Below are positions 1 to 8,285 of a DNA stretch of 64,000 nt, piece after piece. A model generated the notes under the pieces. The model saw nothing but the letters and a program-made list of their open reading frames with translations. It was not told the DNA's origin and ran no database searches. A program made the translations under genes and the position numbers. The DNA lies in assembly GCA_002069965.1 (NCBI GenBank), contig MWCI01000009.1:1-64000 (forward strand). Direction: 5' to 3'. Each line of letters starts with the position of its first letter. Position 1 is the first letter of the stretch. Origin of the DNA: Spirochaetes bacterium ADurb.Bin218 (GTDB taxonomy: Bacteria; Spirochaetota; UBA4802; UBA5550).

Positions 1-152
1 CCACCCTTTGTGTCAGAGTTATCTGAGCCTTCAATTTTACCATTAAAAACGTATCCACCCCATACTGCAGCATCAACAAGAGCAAAACTTGTTGCTTCCA
101 TGAAGCCAACAAGAAGCGCTGAGATTATGGTAAGTTTTAAAAATTTTTTCAC
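1..152 (-). CDS. Secreted or outer-membrane protein, N-terminal fragment
   Basis: Only the first 50 codons lie in the window; the gene continues beyond the left edge. Reading leftwards from a GTG at 152, the product starts MKKFLKLTIISALLVGF and runs into MEATSFALVDAAVWGGYVFN, a typical cleavable signal peptide with likely cleavage after SFA. A GGAGG ribosome binding site (158-162 on the complementary strand) sits six bases before the GTG and fixes the start. The short mature part (AVWGGYVFNGKIEG) has the alternating aromatic/glycine look of an outer-membrane beta-barrel strand, but too little is visible to name a family. It is divergent from feoA. Confidence 0.6.
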   Translation of the reverse strand, partial: MKKFLKLTIISALLVGFMEATSFALVDAAVWGGYVFNGKIEGSDNSDTKG

Positions 153-260
153 TTTTTTCCTCCGAAAATAGAATTTTTAAATTTTTATCTCTATATAAAT
201 GGATACACAAAGCATTGATAAAAAGCAATAGTTTTTTAATTATAACTTTTTTAAATTTTT

Positions 261-383
261 TTCAGTATTTATTCCTTAACTTCTTTTAAAAAAATGCTTT
301 ATTATCCCCACAGCCTGTTCAGCGGCGGGGATGATAGTTTCTTGATTTTATACTAAAAATTATATTTAGGAATAATTACTGAA
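261..383 (+). repeat. MITE-like interspersed palindromic repeat, copy A
   Basis: A 123-bp unit with imperfect terminal inverted repeats: left end TTCAGTATTTATTCCTTAA, right end TTAGGAATAATTACTGAA. The centre (301-335) is a degenerate GC-rich hairpin (ATTATCCCC against GGGGATGAT). A second copy lies inverted at 29577-29700; the last 32 bases (352-383) are identical between the two. Both ends are flanked by TTTTT, compatible with a 5-bp target duplication, although a T-run makes this ambiguous. There is no coding capacity, so if mobile it would be a non-autonomous element. It lies between the divergent secreted-protein gene and feoA. Confidence 0.75.
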
Positions 384-398
384 TTTTTTTATTAATAA

Positions 399-439
399 TT
401 GACATAAATTTTTAACTTTTATAAGTTAGTTATAACTAA
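399..439 (+). promoter_or_regulatory. feoAB promoter region with palindromic operator candidate
   Basis: A consensus -35 box TTGACA (399-404) is followed by TATAAG (420-425) at a short 15-base spacing. Overlapping the likely start of transcription is a perfect 14-bp palindrome TTAGTTATAACTAA (426-439). Feo operons are normally repressed by iron through Fur or DtxR-type regulators. The palindrome vaguely resembles DtxR-type TTAGGTTAG half-sites and does not resemble a Fur box, so a metal-dependent DtxR-like repressor is a guess. The palindrome itself is certain. Confidence 0.45.
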
Positions 440-469
440 TAATATTAACAAAGGCTATCGAGGGTTCCT

Positions 470-715
470 ATGAATTTTATGGCAAAAACAAATGCTTTGA
501 GGCTTACTGATATGAAGGCTGGAACTTGTGCACGTATTAATTTTATTGATGCTGGTAAAAAAGCCAGAGAAAAGCTTATATCTATGGGTCTTGTTCCTGG
601 CAAGGAAATTGAGGTTATATCTTCCAGCGGACATGGTCCTGTTGTAGTTAAAGTTGATGATACAAGAATTGCTTTGGGTCATGGACTTGCAGATAAGGTA
701 ATTATAAAAATATAA
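470..715 (+). CDS. feoA: FeoA, ferrous iron transport accessory protein
   Basis: 81-residue SH3-like cytoplasmic protein that supports the FeoB Fe(II) permease. The sequence shows the family pattern: LTDMKAGTCARI at the start, the REKLISMGLVPGKEIEV core, and the ending GHGLADKVIIKI corresponding to the usual LRxxEAxxIxV strand. GAGGG at 460-464 is five bases before this ATG and supports it over a second ATG nine bases on. It is the first gene of a plus-strand cluster and feoB follows after 15 bases. Length is normal for FeoA. No feoC is present. Confidence 0.92.
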   Translation: MNFMAKTNALRLTDMKAGTCARINFIDAGKKAREKLISMGLVPGKEIEVISSSGHGPVVVKVDDTRIALGHGLADKVIIKI

Positions 716-730
716 TTTTCTGGTTTTTAA

Positions 731-2968
731 GTGAAAACTGTAGCTATCATAGGAAATCCAAATTGTGGTAAAACTACTCTTTTTAATGCTCTTACTGGCA
801 GCAATCAAAAAATAGGCAACTGGCCAGGAGTTACTGTTGAAAAAATAGAAGGAATAATGAGGGTCAAAGGTGAGTCCTATAGAGTAGTTGATTTGCCTGG
901 GATCTATTCTCTTTCTGCTTTCTCTGAGGATGAGCTTGTTTCCCGTGAGTTTCTTCTTTCAGGTGAAGCTGATCTGGTTGTAAATATTGTTGATGCCTCC
1001 AATCTTGACAGAAATTTATATTTAACAACTCAGCTCATGGAATTAAAGGTTCCAATGATTGTTATCCTTAACAGGATGGATCTTGCAGAAAAACAGAATA
1101 AAAAAATAGACACGGATTTGCTCTCCTCTCAGCTTGATCTGCCTGTCATAGAATCTGTGGCCACAAGAAAAGGGGAAGGGGATAGATTAAAAGAAATAAT
1201 TGCAGAATATTCTGGTAAGGCAAGAGCCTCTTCCAGGATAATAGAATTCCCTGATGAAATTATAGGCTTAATTGACACATGGCATAGTGCTCTTGTAAAT
1301 CCCTCCTTAGCAAAATACAAAAATCCCTATTGGATTGCGCTGAAGCTCCTTGAAAAAGAGGATGGGATATTAAAAGATGTTATACGCTCTGGAGCTCTTT
1401 CTCAAGATGAAATTACAGCAAAGATTAGCAACATAGAAAAGCTTTTACGAGAATCCACTGATTTAATTATAGCTGACTATCGCTATGGCTTTATTCAGGG
1501 AATTACAAAGAAGTGTGTTATCGCTCAGAGCAATAGAAAAGAAGTAACTGATTTGCTTGATAGAATTTTTCTCAACAGATTTTTATCCCTCCCTCTTTTT
1601 GCCTTTGCCATGTTTATTGTCTTCTGGGTAACCCTTTTTCTTGGTGGGGCTTTTATTGATCTTTTTGAGACTTTGGCTGGTGTAATTTTTGTGGATTCAG
1701 TGAAATCCTTTTTAACCTATTTTAATGCACCTCTATGGCTTATAACAATACTTGCAGATGGTGCAGGTGCAGGCATTCAGGCTGTGGCCTCCTTTGTTCC
1801 TGTTGTTTTTGGCATGTTTTTTATGCTTTCTCTCCTTGAGGATTCTGGTTACATGGCAAGAGCAGCCTTTATAATGGATCGCTTTATGAGGTTCATAGGA
1901 TTACCTGGAAAGTCCTTTGTCCCTTTGATGATTGGCTTTGGTTGCTCTGTTCCTGCTGTTATGGCTGCCAGAACTCTTGAGACAAAGAGAGACAGGATAA
2001 TAACAGTCTTTATGACTCCTTTTATGTCCTGCGGTGCAAGGTTATCTGTATATGCCCTTTTTGTATCTGCCTTTTTCCCTGAGGCCTCGGGTTTTGTTAT
2101 TATGTCTCTTTATCTAACAGGTATAGTTCTGGCTGTTTTAACAGGTTTGCTTATTAAAAAAACCTTTTATGGAGAGGAGCCATCTTATTTTGTCATGGAG
2201 TTGCCAACATATAATCTACCAAGGGTGCGACATATAATGATTCACACCTGGACAAGATTGAAGCTTTTTATATTTAGTGCTGGAAAGATTATTGTTGTAG
2301 CTGTAATGATTCTTTCTTTTTTTAATTCCCTTGGCTTTGATGGAAGCTTTGGCAATGAAGGAACAAAAAAGTCTGTGTTAACAAATGTAGGAATAAAGAT
2401 ACTGCCTGTTTTCAAACCCTTTGGACTATCGGATGAAAACTGGCCTGCTGCTGTTGCTCTTTTTTCTGGCCCCCTTGCAAAAGAGGCAATTGTTGGCACT
2501 TTAAATAGTCTCTATACTCAGCTTGAAAAAGAAGAAAAGACAAGAGAGATGCAACCTTCAGGTATTGAAAAGGTTATAGTAGCTATTAAATCTATTCCTG
2601 ATAATATAGCAAATTCACTTTCCTTTTCATCTTCTTCTAATGCTGATGAGGATTCGCAGGGTATTCTCCAAAAACTGCAAAGATTTTTTCCTGATAAGGC
2701 TGGAGCTTATGCCTACCTTTTATTCGTTCTTCTTTATTTTCCCTGTGTTGCCACTGTGGGAGCTGTTTACAGAGAGGTTGGAGCTATTGTTGCAGTAGCT
2801 CAGGTTGTTTATATGACTCTACTTGGCTGGTCTATAGCTTCAATTTTTTATCAGCTTTCTAAGGGGCAGGATTTATTCATAGTTGGGATAGCATTTTTGA
2901 TAATTTTCATAATTATGCTTGTATTTTTTATAAGCGGTAAAATAATACGAAAAAAATATTTTGTTTAA
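731..2968 (+). CDS. feoB: FeoB, ferrous iron permease
   Basis: 745-residue inner-membrane Fe(II) transporter with an N-terminal GTPase domain. G-motifs are visible: G1 GNPNCGKT at residues 8-15, G3 DLPG near 54, G4 NRMD near 114. A helical GDI region (about 180-270) is followed by the polytopic permease with the two Gate repeats (GFGCSVPAVMAARTLE and the LFSGPLAKEAIVGTL segment) and C-terminal membrane helices. The start is GTG at 731. No good ribosome site precedes it, so it is probably translated by coupling to feoA. Length is within the usual 700-770. Iron supplied here would feed the heme genes immediately downstream. Confidence 0.97.
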   Translation: MKTVAIIGNPNCGKTTLFNALTGSNQKIGNWPGVTVEKIEGIMRVKGESYRVVDLPGIYSLSAFSEDELVSREFLLSGEADLVVNIVDASNLDRNLYLTTQLMELKVPMIVILNRMDLAEKQNKKIDTDLLSSQLDLPVIESVATRKGEGDRLKEIIAEYSGKARASSRIIEFPDEIIGLIDTWHSALVNPSLAKYKNPYWIALKLLEKEDGILKDVIRSGALSQDEITAKISNIEKLLRESTDLIIADYRYGFIQGITKKCVIAQSNRKEVTDLLDRIFLNRFLSLPLFAFAMFIVFWVTLFLGGAFIDLFETLAGVIFVDSVKSFLTYFNAPLWLITILADGAGAGIQAVASFVPVVFGMFFMLSLLEDSGYMARAAFIMDRFMRFIGLPGKSFVPLMIGFGCSVPAVMAARTLETKRDRIITVFMTPFMSCGARLSVYALFVSAFFPEASGFVIMSLYLTGIVLAVLTGLLIKKTFYGEEPSYFVMELPTYNLPRVRHIMIHTWTRLKLFIFSAGKIIVVAVMILSFFNSLGFDGSFGNEGTKKSVLTNVGIKILPVFKPFGLSDENWPAAVALFSGPLAKEAIVGTLNSLYTQLEKEEKTREMQPSGIEKVIVAIKSIPDNIANSLSFSSSSNADEDSQGILQKLQRFFPDKAGAYAYLLFVLLYFPCVATVGAVYREVGAIVAVAQVVYMTLLGWSIASIFYQLSKGQDLFIVGIAFLIIFIIMLVFFISGKIIRKKYFV

Positions 2969-2986
2969 AAACTATCCCGGGATTTT

Positions 2987-4297
2987 ATGAATACACAAAA
3001 TTGTTCTGATATTGCTATTTCTAATCTTATAGTTATTGGATTGAGTCATAAAACAGCTCCTGTTGAGACAAGAGAATTGCTTTGTCTGCCTGAGTCTCAG
3101 GTAAAGGCCTTTTATGATAGATTATCTGATGCTGGTATATGTGAATCAGTTTATGTTTCCACCTGTAATAGAGTTGAAGTTTATATGGTGGCCCATGACA
3201 GAGAGTCTGCTGTTGAAACAATTAAAAAACTCATGGAATTTTATACCCGCCTTTCTCATGAGTCTTTTATGTCTTCTGTTTATACTTTTTATGGATATGA
3301 TGCAGCAAGGCATTTGTTTTCTGTTACATCATCACTGGACTCCATGGTTATTGGAGAAAATGAAATTACAGGTCAGGTGAAGGAGTCCTATCGCAGGGCC
3401 TGTGAGTATAAATCAACAGGTGTAATATTAAATAAGCTTTTCCATAGGGCCTTTGCTGCTGCCAAGAGAGTTAAGGCTGAGACTGAAATATCAAAAAATC
3501 CTCTTTCAATGGCTTCCATTGCTGTTGATAAATCAAAAGAGATTTTTCCGGATCTATCTGCTCGCAGTGCACTGCTTATTGGTGCAGGAGAAATGGGGGA
3601 GCTTATACTTAAATATCTTGTCAAAGAGCAACTTCAGAAGATTATTATTGCAAATAGAACTATTGAGAATGCCCAGAGGATATGCAGGGAAATAAATTAT
3701 GAGGCTCTTATAATACCTCTTGTAAAAGTTGATAAGGCTCTGTCAGAGGTTGATATAGTAATTTCCTCTGTTACAGCTCCTCATCATATAATAAATGAGA
3801 GAGATACCAGAGAGCTTATGTTTGAGCGCAATAATAAGCCCCTTGTGATTATAGATATTGCAGTGCCAAGAAATGTTGAGCCTTCTGTTAAGGATATTGA
3901 TGGTGTCTATCTCTATAATGTTGATTCTTTGAGGGAGATTGCAGAGAGGAATAAAAAGCAAAGGGAGATTGAACTTGAGAAGGCAAAGAATATAGTAGAA
4001 GAGGAAATATCTTCTTTTGAACTGTGGTTTGATGAATATACCCTTGCTCCTACAATTGCTGCTTTAAAGAATAGCTTTGAGTCTATTAGACACAATGAGC
4101 TAAAGAAATTTAGAAATAAAAAAATGAAACATTTTTCCGATGAGGATTTCGCATTGGTTGTTGAGCTTACAGAGGCTATTATGAATAAGACCCTTCATAA
4201 TCCTATTATTAACCTTAAAAAAATGAAGGGTTGCAGCGATGAGAAGGGTGTTCAGGAAAATGTAAAGTTTTTGGAGGATATTTTTAATAAATGTTGA
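2987..4297 (+). CDS. hemA: Glutamyl-tRNA reductase
   Basis: 436-residue NADPH-dependent enzyme of the C5 pathway: it reduces glutamyl-tRNA(Glu) to glutamate-1-semialdehyde, the first committed step of tetrapyrrole synthesis. The catalytic cysteine is C60 in VSTCNRVEVY. The family signature HKTAPVETRE is at residues 21-30, and the Rossmann motif LLIGAGEMGEL is near 196. The C-terminal dimerisation helix is present. It starts 19 bases after feoB and its last 7 bases overlap ahbD, so it is part of the iron/heme cluster. The next general enzymes (hemL, hemB, hemC, hemD, cobA) are not in this window and must lie elsewhere. Confidence 0.97.
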   Translation: MNTQNCSDIAISNLIVIGLSHKTAPVETRELLCLPESQVKAFYDRLSDAGICESVYVSTCNRVEVYMVAHDRESAVETIKKLMEFYTRLSHESFMSSVYTFYGYDAARHLFSVTSSLDSMVIGENEITGQVKESYRRACEYKSTGVILNKLFHRAFAAAKRVKAETEISKNPLSMASIAVDKSKEIFPDLSARSALLIGAGEMGELILKYLVKEQLQKIIIANRTIENAQRICREINYEALIIPLVKVDKALSEVDIVISSVTAPHHIINERDTRELMFERNNKPLVIIDIAVPRNVEPSVKDIDGVYLYNVDSLREIAERNKKQREIELEKAKNIVEEEISSFELWFDEYTLAPTIAALKNSFESIRHNELKKFRNKKMKHFSDEDFALVVELTEAIMNKTLHNPIINLKKMKGCSDEKGVQENVKFLEDIFNKC

Positions 4298-5361
4298 ATC
4301 ATGGAAAAGCTAATGTCCCAAGGCTTATCTTCTGGGAATTGACAAAGAGATGTAATCTAAATTGCATTCATTGCAGGGCAGAGGCTGAAGATATAGATTT
4401 TTCAGGTGAGCTTGATTTAGGAACAATAAAAAAGGTTATAGATGATATAACAACTGAATACTCTCCAATTCTTGTCCTCACTGGAGGAGAGCCTCTTTAC
4501 AGAAATGATATCTTTGATATAGTTAGTTATGCAGTTTCTAAGAACTTGAAAGTTGCTCTGGCTACAAATGGCACTCTGATTGACAGAGAAGTTGCAGGGA
4601 GAATAAAAGACTCAGGCATTTCAAGGGTGAGTATATCCATTGATGGGTCTTATGCAAAATCTCATGACTCCTTCCGTGGTATTGAGGGATCCTTTGATAG
4701 AGCTCTTCAGGGTGCTGCCTTTCTTCGAGAGCAGGGGGTTGAGTTTCAGATAAATACAACTCTTACAAAACGTAATATATCAGAGCTGGAGGATTTACTA
4801 AAGCTTGCTATTTCTCACGGTGCAGTAGCTCTTCATCTCTTTATGCTTGTTCCTGTTGGTTGTGGGGTTCAAATAGCTGAGTCAGAGATGATATCCCCAG
4901 AAAAATATGAGGAGATTCTTACCTGGTTTTATAAAAAATCCAGAGAGATTGATCTTGAGTTTAAAGCAACATGCGCTCCCCATTATTATAGAATCATAAG
5001 ACAGAGGGCTGCACAGGAGGGGAGAACTATTTCCTTTGCAACTGATGGTATGGCTGCTATGACAAGGGGTTGTCTGGCTGGTACAGGTGTTTGTTTTATA
5101 TCCCATAGGGGCGATGTTCAGCCCTGTGGCTATTTACCAGTATTTGCAGGGAATGTTACTGAGACCTCTTTTTCCTCTATATGGAAAGATTCTGATTTGT
5201 TCCGTCATTTAAGGGATTTTAACTCTCTTAAGGGTAAGTGTGGACTCTGTGAATATAAAGCTCTCTGTGGAGGATGCAGAGCAAGAGCTTATTACAGTCA
5301 TGGCGATTATATGGAGGAAGAGCCCTATTGTCTTTATACTCCTGCCAGGAGTAGTAAATGA
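4291..5361 (+). CDS. ahbD: AhbD-like heme synthase (radical SAM Fe-coproporphyrin III decarboxylase)
   Basis: 356-residue radical SAM/SPASM enzyme. The SAM cluster motif is CNLNCIHC (C21, C25, C28), followed by LTGGEPL and TNGTLIDR. The C-terminus has the auxiliary cluster ligands CGLCEYKALCGGCRARAYY and a final PYCLY. In the siroheme-dependent heme pathway AhbD removes the two propionate carboxyls of iron-coproporphyrin III to give heme b. The ELTKRCNLNCIHCRAEAE opening fits AhbD better than NirJ/AhbC, and its neighbours (AhbA/B and AhbC) support this. It overlaps hemA by 7 bases. Assignment to AhbD rather than another SPASM protein rests on similarity plus context. Confidence 0.85.
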   Translation: MLNHGKANVPRLIFWELTKRCNLNCIHCRAEAEDIDFSGELDLGTIKKVIDDITTEYSPILVLTGGEPLYRNDIFDIVSYAVSKNLKVALATNGTLIDREVAGRIKDSGISRVSISIDGSYAKSHDSFRGIEGSFDRALQGAAFLREQGVEFQINTTLTKRNISELEDLLKLAISHGAVALHLFMLVPVGCGVQIAESEMISPEKYEEILTWFYKKSREIDLEFKATCAPHYYRIIRQRAAQEGRTISFATDGMAAMTRGCLAGTGVCFISHRGDVQPCGYLPVFAGNVTETSFSSIWKDSDLFRHLRDFNSLKGKCGLCEYKALCGGCRARAYYSHGDYMEEEPYCLYTPARSSK

Positions 5362-6368
5362 TAGCCTTTTCATCAGAAGAATCCCTTGTCCTTAATGCTA
5401 TTCAAAAGTCTATTCCTTGCTCAAGGAAACCCTTTGATGATCTCTCTTTTTCAATTGGTATACCTTCTACAGAGATTTTATCTATTTTGAGAGATCTCAA
5501 AGAGAAAAAAATTGTTCGCAATATATCTGGAATTTTTAGCGGAGAAAATTTAGGGTTTGTTCTCAGTCTGGTTGCTTTTAAGGTTCCTCCTCACAGGATT
5601 GACCATGCAGCATCCATAATAAGCTCTCATCCTGGTGTGAGTCACAATTACCTTCGCAATCACGATTATAATATATGGTTTACACTTGCAGAGGAAGATG
5701 AGGCTTCTTTTAAAAAAGCCGTAGAGATAATTGCTGCGAAGTCCTTTGCTGAGGATTATCTCATATTGAAGAATGAAAAGCTCCTTAAAATTGGGGTTTT
5801 TCTTGATATTGCTGATTCAGGTGAGACTTTAACTTTCGAAAATTTATCGGAAAAGCAATTTAGGAAGCTTTCGGATATAGAAAAGGAGGCCGTTCGTCTT
5901 TTGCAGATAGATATGCCTCTTACAGAATATCCCTTTGATGAGATAGTAAAAGGCAGCAATATAATAAAAAGCCCTGATGAATTGCTCTCTCATTTTTCTT
6001 CTTTTTTAGAAAAAGGAATAATGAGGCGCTATGCAGCTGTGCTAAGGCATCATAAAGCTGGGTTTTCTGCCAATGCTATGACTGCATGGAAGATAGATGA
6101 GAAATTTGATGAAGATATTTTTAAGAGTTGTCCTGATATATCTCATCTTTATTATAGAACTACTTATCCCGGTAGATGGGAATATCCTCTATTTGCAATG
6201 ATTCATGCAAGGACAAGAGAGGAATTATTTTCTGTAATAGCAGATCTTTCCCACAGAAGCGGTATAAGGGATTACCTTGTCCTTGAGTCTTTAAAAGAGT
6301 TTAAGAAATCAAGGGTTAAATATTTTTCACAGGATTTTATTAACTGGAAAAGGATTAATTATGATTGA
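5358..6368 (+). CDS. Fused siroheme decarboxylase AhbA-AhbB
   Basis: 336 residues made of two tandem Lrp/AsnC-like siroheme decarboxylase modules, each with an N-terminal winged helix and a ferredoxin-like domain. Module 1 (about 1-165) carries the AhbA-like motif GVSHNYLRNHDYNIWFTL. Module 2 (about 170-330) carries the AhbB-like motif SHLYYRTTYPGRWEYPLF and ends REYL-type KEFKKSRVKYF. Siroheme decarboxylase converts siroheme to 12,18-didecarboxysiroheme. AhbA and AhbB are usually separate proteins of about 150-170 residues forming a heterodimer; here they are one chain. An ATGA overlap couples it to ahbD, and it overlaps ahbC by 8 bases. A NirDL (heme d1) role is less likely because no other heme d1 genes are present. 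Confidence 0.88.
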   Translation: MIAFSSEESLVLNAIQKSIPCSRKPFDDLSFSIGIPSTEILSILRDLKEKKIVRNISGIFSGENLGFVLSLVAFKVPPHRIDHAASIISSHPGVSHNYLRNHDYNIWFTLAEEDEASFKKAVEIIAAKSFAEDYLILKNEKLLKIGVFLDIADSGETLTFENLSEKQFRKLSDIEKEAVRLLQIDMPLTEYPFDEIVKGSNIIKSPDELLSHFSSFLEKGIMRRYAAVLRHHKAGFSANAMTAWKIDEKFDEDIFKSCPDISHLYYRTTYPGRWEYPLFAMIHARTREELFSVIADLSHRSGIRDYLVLESLKEFKKSRVKYFSQDFINWKRINYD

Positions 6369-7632
6369 TATTGGAAAACTTTATTGTGATGGCACATCAA
6401 CAGGAGATGGCCTTAGATATGGAACAGAGTCAAAGGCAGATGCTCATGGCAATGCACCTCATAGAGTGGAAAAGGATGCCTCTCAAAGGAGACCAATTGT
6501 TGTTTGGAATACAACCAGGACATGTAATCTGAAATGTGTCCATTGCTATACAGATTCAGAGAATCGCAAATATAGCAATGAGCTTACAACAAAAGAGGCA
6601 TTAAAGCTTATAGATGAGCTTTCAGATTTTGGAATACCATCTTTGCTTTTTTCAGGTGGAGAGCCTTTTATGAGAGAAGATCTCTTTAAGCTCCTTGAGT
6701 ATGCTGCCAGAAAAAACGTTAGGCCTGTAATATCAACAAATGGGACTCTTATAGACAGAGAAACAGCTCAGAGGGTAAAGGATTCGGGAGTTGTATATGT
6801 TGGAATAAGCCTTGATGGCCTTGAAAGTATCAATGATAGATTTAGGGGGGTTGAGGGAGCTTTTACAAGGACTATGAAGGGCTTTGATAACTGCAGGGCA
6901 GTTAATCAGAGGGTTGGATTGCGCCTTACCCTTACCAAGAGAAATTATGAGGATCTCCACGGTATTTTTGATTTTATTGAAAAAGAAGGTATAAACCGCG
7001 CATGTTTTTATCACCTTGTATATTCTGGCAGAGGAAGCTCCATGTATGAGGATGATCTCTCCCATGGTGAGTCAAGACATGCCATGGACATAATTTTGCA
7101 AAGAACGGATGATTATTTTCGCCGAGGCCTTGATATAAATATTCTCACTGTTGATAATCATGCAGATGGGGTTTACCTCTATCTTAAGATGAAGGAGCAA
7201 AATAGAGAAGGAGCTGAGGATGTTTATTCTCTTTTGAAGTGGAATGGCGGTGCTGCAAATTCAAGCGGTGTGGGGATAGCCAATATAGATTTTAATGGGA
7301 ATGTCCACCCAGATCAGTTCTGGCAGGATTATACCTTTGGCAATATAAGAGAAAGAAACTTTGGCGATATATGGATGGATGAGAGAGATCCTTTAATGCA
7401 TGGACTCAAACACAAGAAGGATTTTATTAAGGGAAGATGTAAGCTATGTAGATTTAGAGATCTCTGCACAGGTTCTATGAGGGTAAGAGGATATAGGGCT
7501 TATGGCGATTTTTGGGCTCCAGATCCTCAGTGCTATTTAACTGATGCTGAGATTGGCCTTGATGAGGAAAAGCGTAGATATCTTAAAGAGATTGGGGAAG
7601 AGTTCCCAATCCCATCAGAGCTTGCCAGGTAA
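6361..7632 (+). CDS. ahbC: AhbC-like 12,18-didecarboxysiroheme deacetylase (radical SAM)
   Basis: 423-residue radical SAM/SPASM protein of the NirJ/AhbC type. The motif CNLKCVHC is at C55, C59, C62 after PIVVWNTTRT, followed by SGGEPFMREDL and the C-terminal ligands CKLCRFRDLCTGSMRVRG. AhbC removes the acetate side chains of 12,18-didecarboxysiroheme to give iron-coproporphyrin III, the substrate of AhbD. An N-terminal extension of about 45 residues precedes the core; the start at 6361 has AAGGATT upstream and overlaps the decarboxylase gene. Very similar enzymes make heme d1 (NirJ); lack of nirS, nirF or nirN nearby and the presence of AhbD favour heme b. Confidence 0.87.
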   Translation: MIDIGKLYCDGTSTGDGLRYGTESKADAHGNAPHRVEKDASQRRPIVVWNTTRTCNLKCVHCYTDSENRKYSNELTTKEALKLIDELSDFGIPSLLFSGGEPFMREDLFKLLEYAARKNVRPVISTNGTLIDRETAQRVKDSGVVYVGISLDGLESINDRFRGVEGAFTRTMKGFDNCRAVNQRVGLRLTLTKRNYEDLHGIFDFIEKEGINRACFYHLVYSGRGSSMYEDDLSHGESRHAMDIILQRTDDYFRRGLDINILTVDNHADGVYLYLKMKEQNREGAEDVYSLLKWNGGAANSSGVGIANIDFNGNVHPDQFWQDYTFGNIRERNFGDIWMDERDPLMHGLKHKKDFIKGRCKLCRFRDLCTGSMRVRGYRAYGDFWAPDPQCYLTDAEIGLDEEKRRYLKEIGEEFPIPSELAR

Positions 7633-7646
7633 GATCAGGTAAGATA

Positions 7647-8285
7647 ATGAATCTATATCCAATAATGGCAAACATAGAAGGCCGCCTTATAGTTGTAATT
7701 GGTGGCGGAGAGGTTGCTGCAAGAAAGGTGATAGATCTCTTAAATGCAGGAGCAAGAGTTAAGGTAGTCTCTCCAGAGATAAATCCCCATATAGCGGAGA
7801 TAAAATCTTCAAATCTTGAGATTGTTCAAAGGCCCTATTCCTATGGGGATTTACAGGGGGCTTTTTTAGTCTTTTCTGCAACAAACAGCAGGGAGGTAAA
7901 TGCTGCTGTTTTTAAAGAGGCCTCCCAGCTGAATATTTTTATAAATGCTGTTGATGATCCTGAGAATTGTTCCTTTTTTGTCCCTTCCTTTTTTACTAAA
8001 GGGGATCTCCTCGTAGCTGTGTCAACAGGAGGAGCCTCTCCTTCTTATGCAGCAAAAATAAGAAGACTTCTTGAAAGGAGTATCCCTGAAAATGCAGAGG
8101 CTATACTTAGATCTTTACGGCTTTCAAGGGATTTGCTAAAGTCTGATCCAAAATTTTCCCACCTTGATTCTCCTACAAGAGGAAGGATTTTAAAGAATAT
8201 AGTGGAAAAGGAAGAACTTCTCAATGAAATTGCTCTGTGTCATAATTCAGAGGAGCTTGCGGAGTTTCTTCTTAAACTTATTTAA
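7647..8285 (+). CDS. sirC: Precorrin-2 dehydrogenase / sirohydrochlorin ferrochelatase
   Basis: 212-residue homologue of Met8p and of the N-terminal domain of CysG. The NAD-binding motif VIGGGEVAARKVIDLLNAGA lies at about 17-36, followed by the SATNSREVNAAV and VNAVDDPENCSFF motifs and STGGASPSYAAKIRR. It oxidises precorrin-2 to sirohydrochlorin and may insert iron, giving siroheme, the entry substrate of the AhbA/B module. Placement at the end of the feo-hem-ahb cluster agrees with this. Whether it also chelates iron cannot be judged from sequence. It ends tail-to-tail with the SGNH hydrolase gene, overlapping by 8 bases. Confidence 0.9.
   Translation: MNLYPIMANIEGRLIVVIGGGEVAARKVIDLLNAGARVKVVSPEINPHIAEIKSSNLEIVQRPYSYGDLQGAFLVFSATNSREVNAAVFKEASQLNIFINAVDDPENCSFFVPSFFTKGDLLVAVSTGGASPSYAAKIRRLLERSIPENAEAILRSLRLSRDLLKSDPKFSHLDSPTRGRILKNIVEKEELLNEIALCHNSEELAEFLLKLI

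Noticed and set aside
455-808. 117-codon open frame on the minus strand over feoA
   Set aside because: It lies antisense to a clear feoA/feoB start, has biased composition and no ribosome site; a shadow frame.
4291-7632. Heme d1 (nir) biosynthesis cluster
   Set aside because: NirJ and NirDL relatives look similar, but no nirS, nirF, nirN or nirE is present and an AhbD-type gene is; heme b via the siroheme route is the simpler reading.
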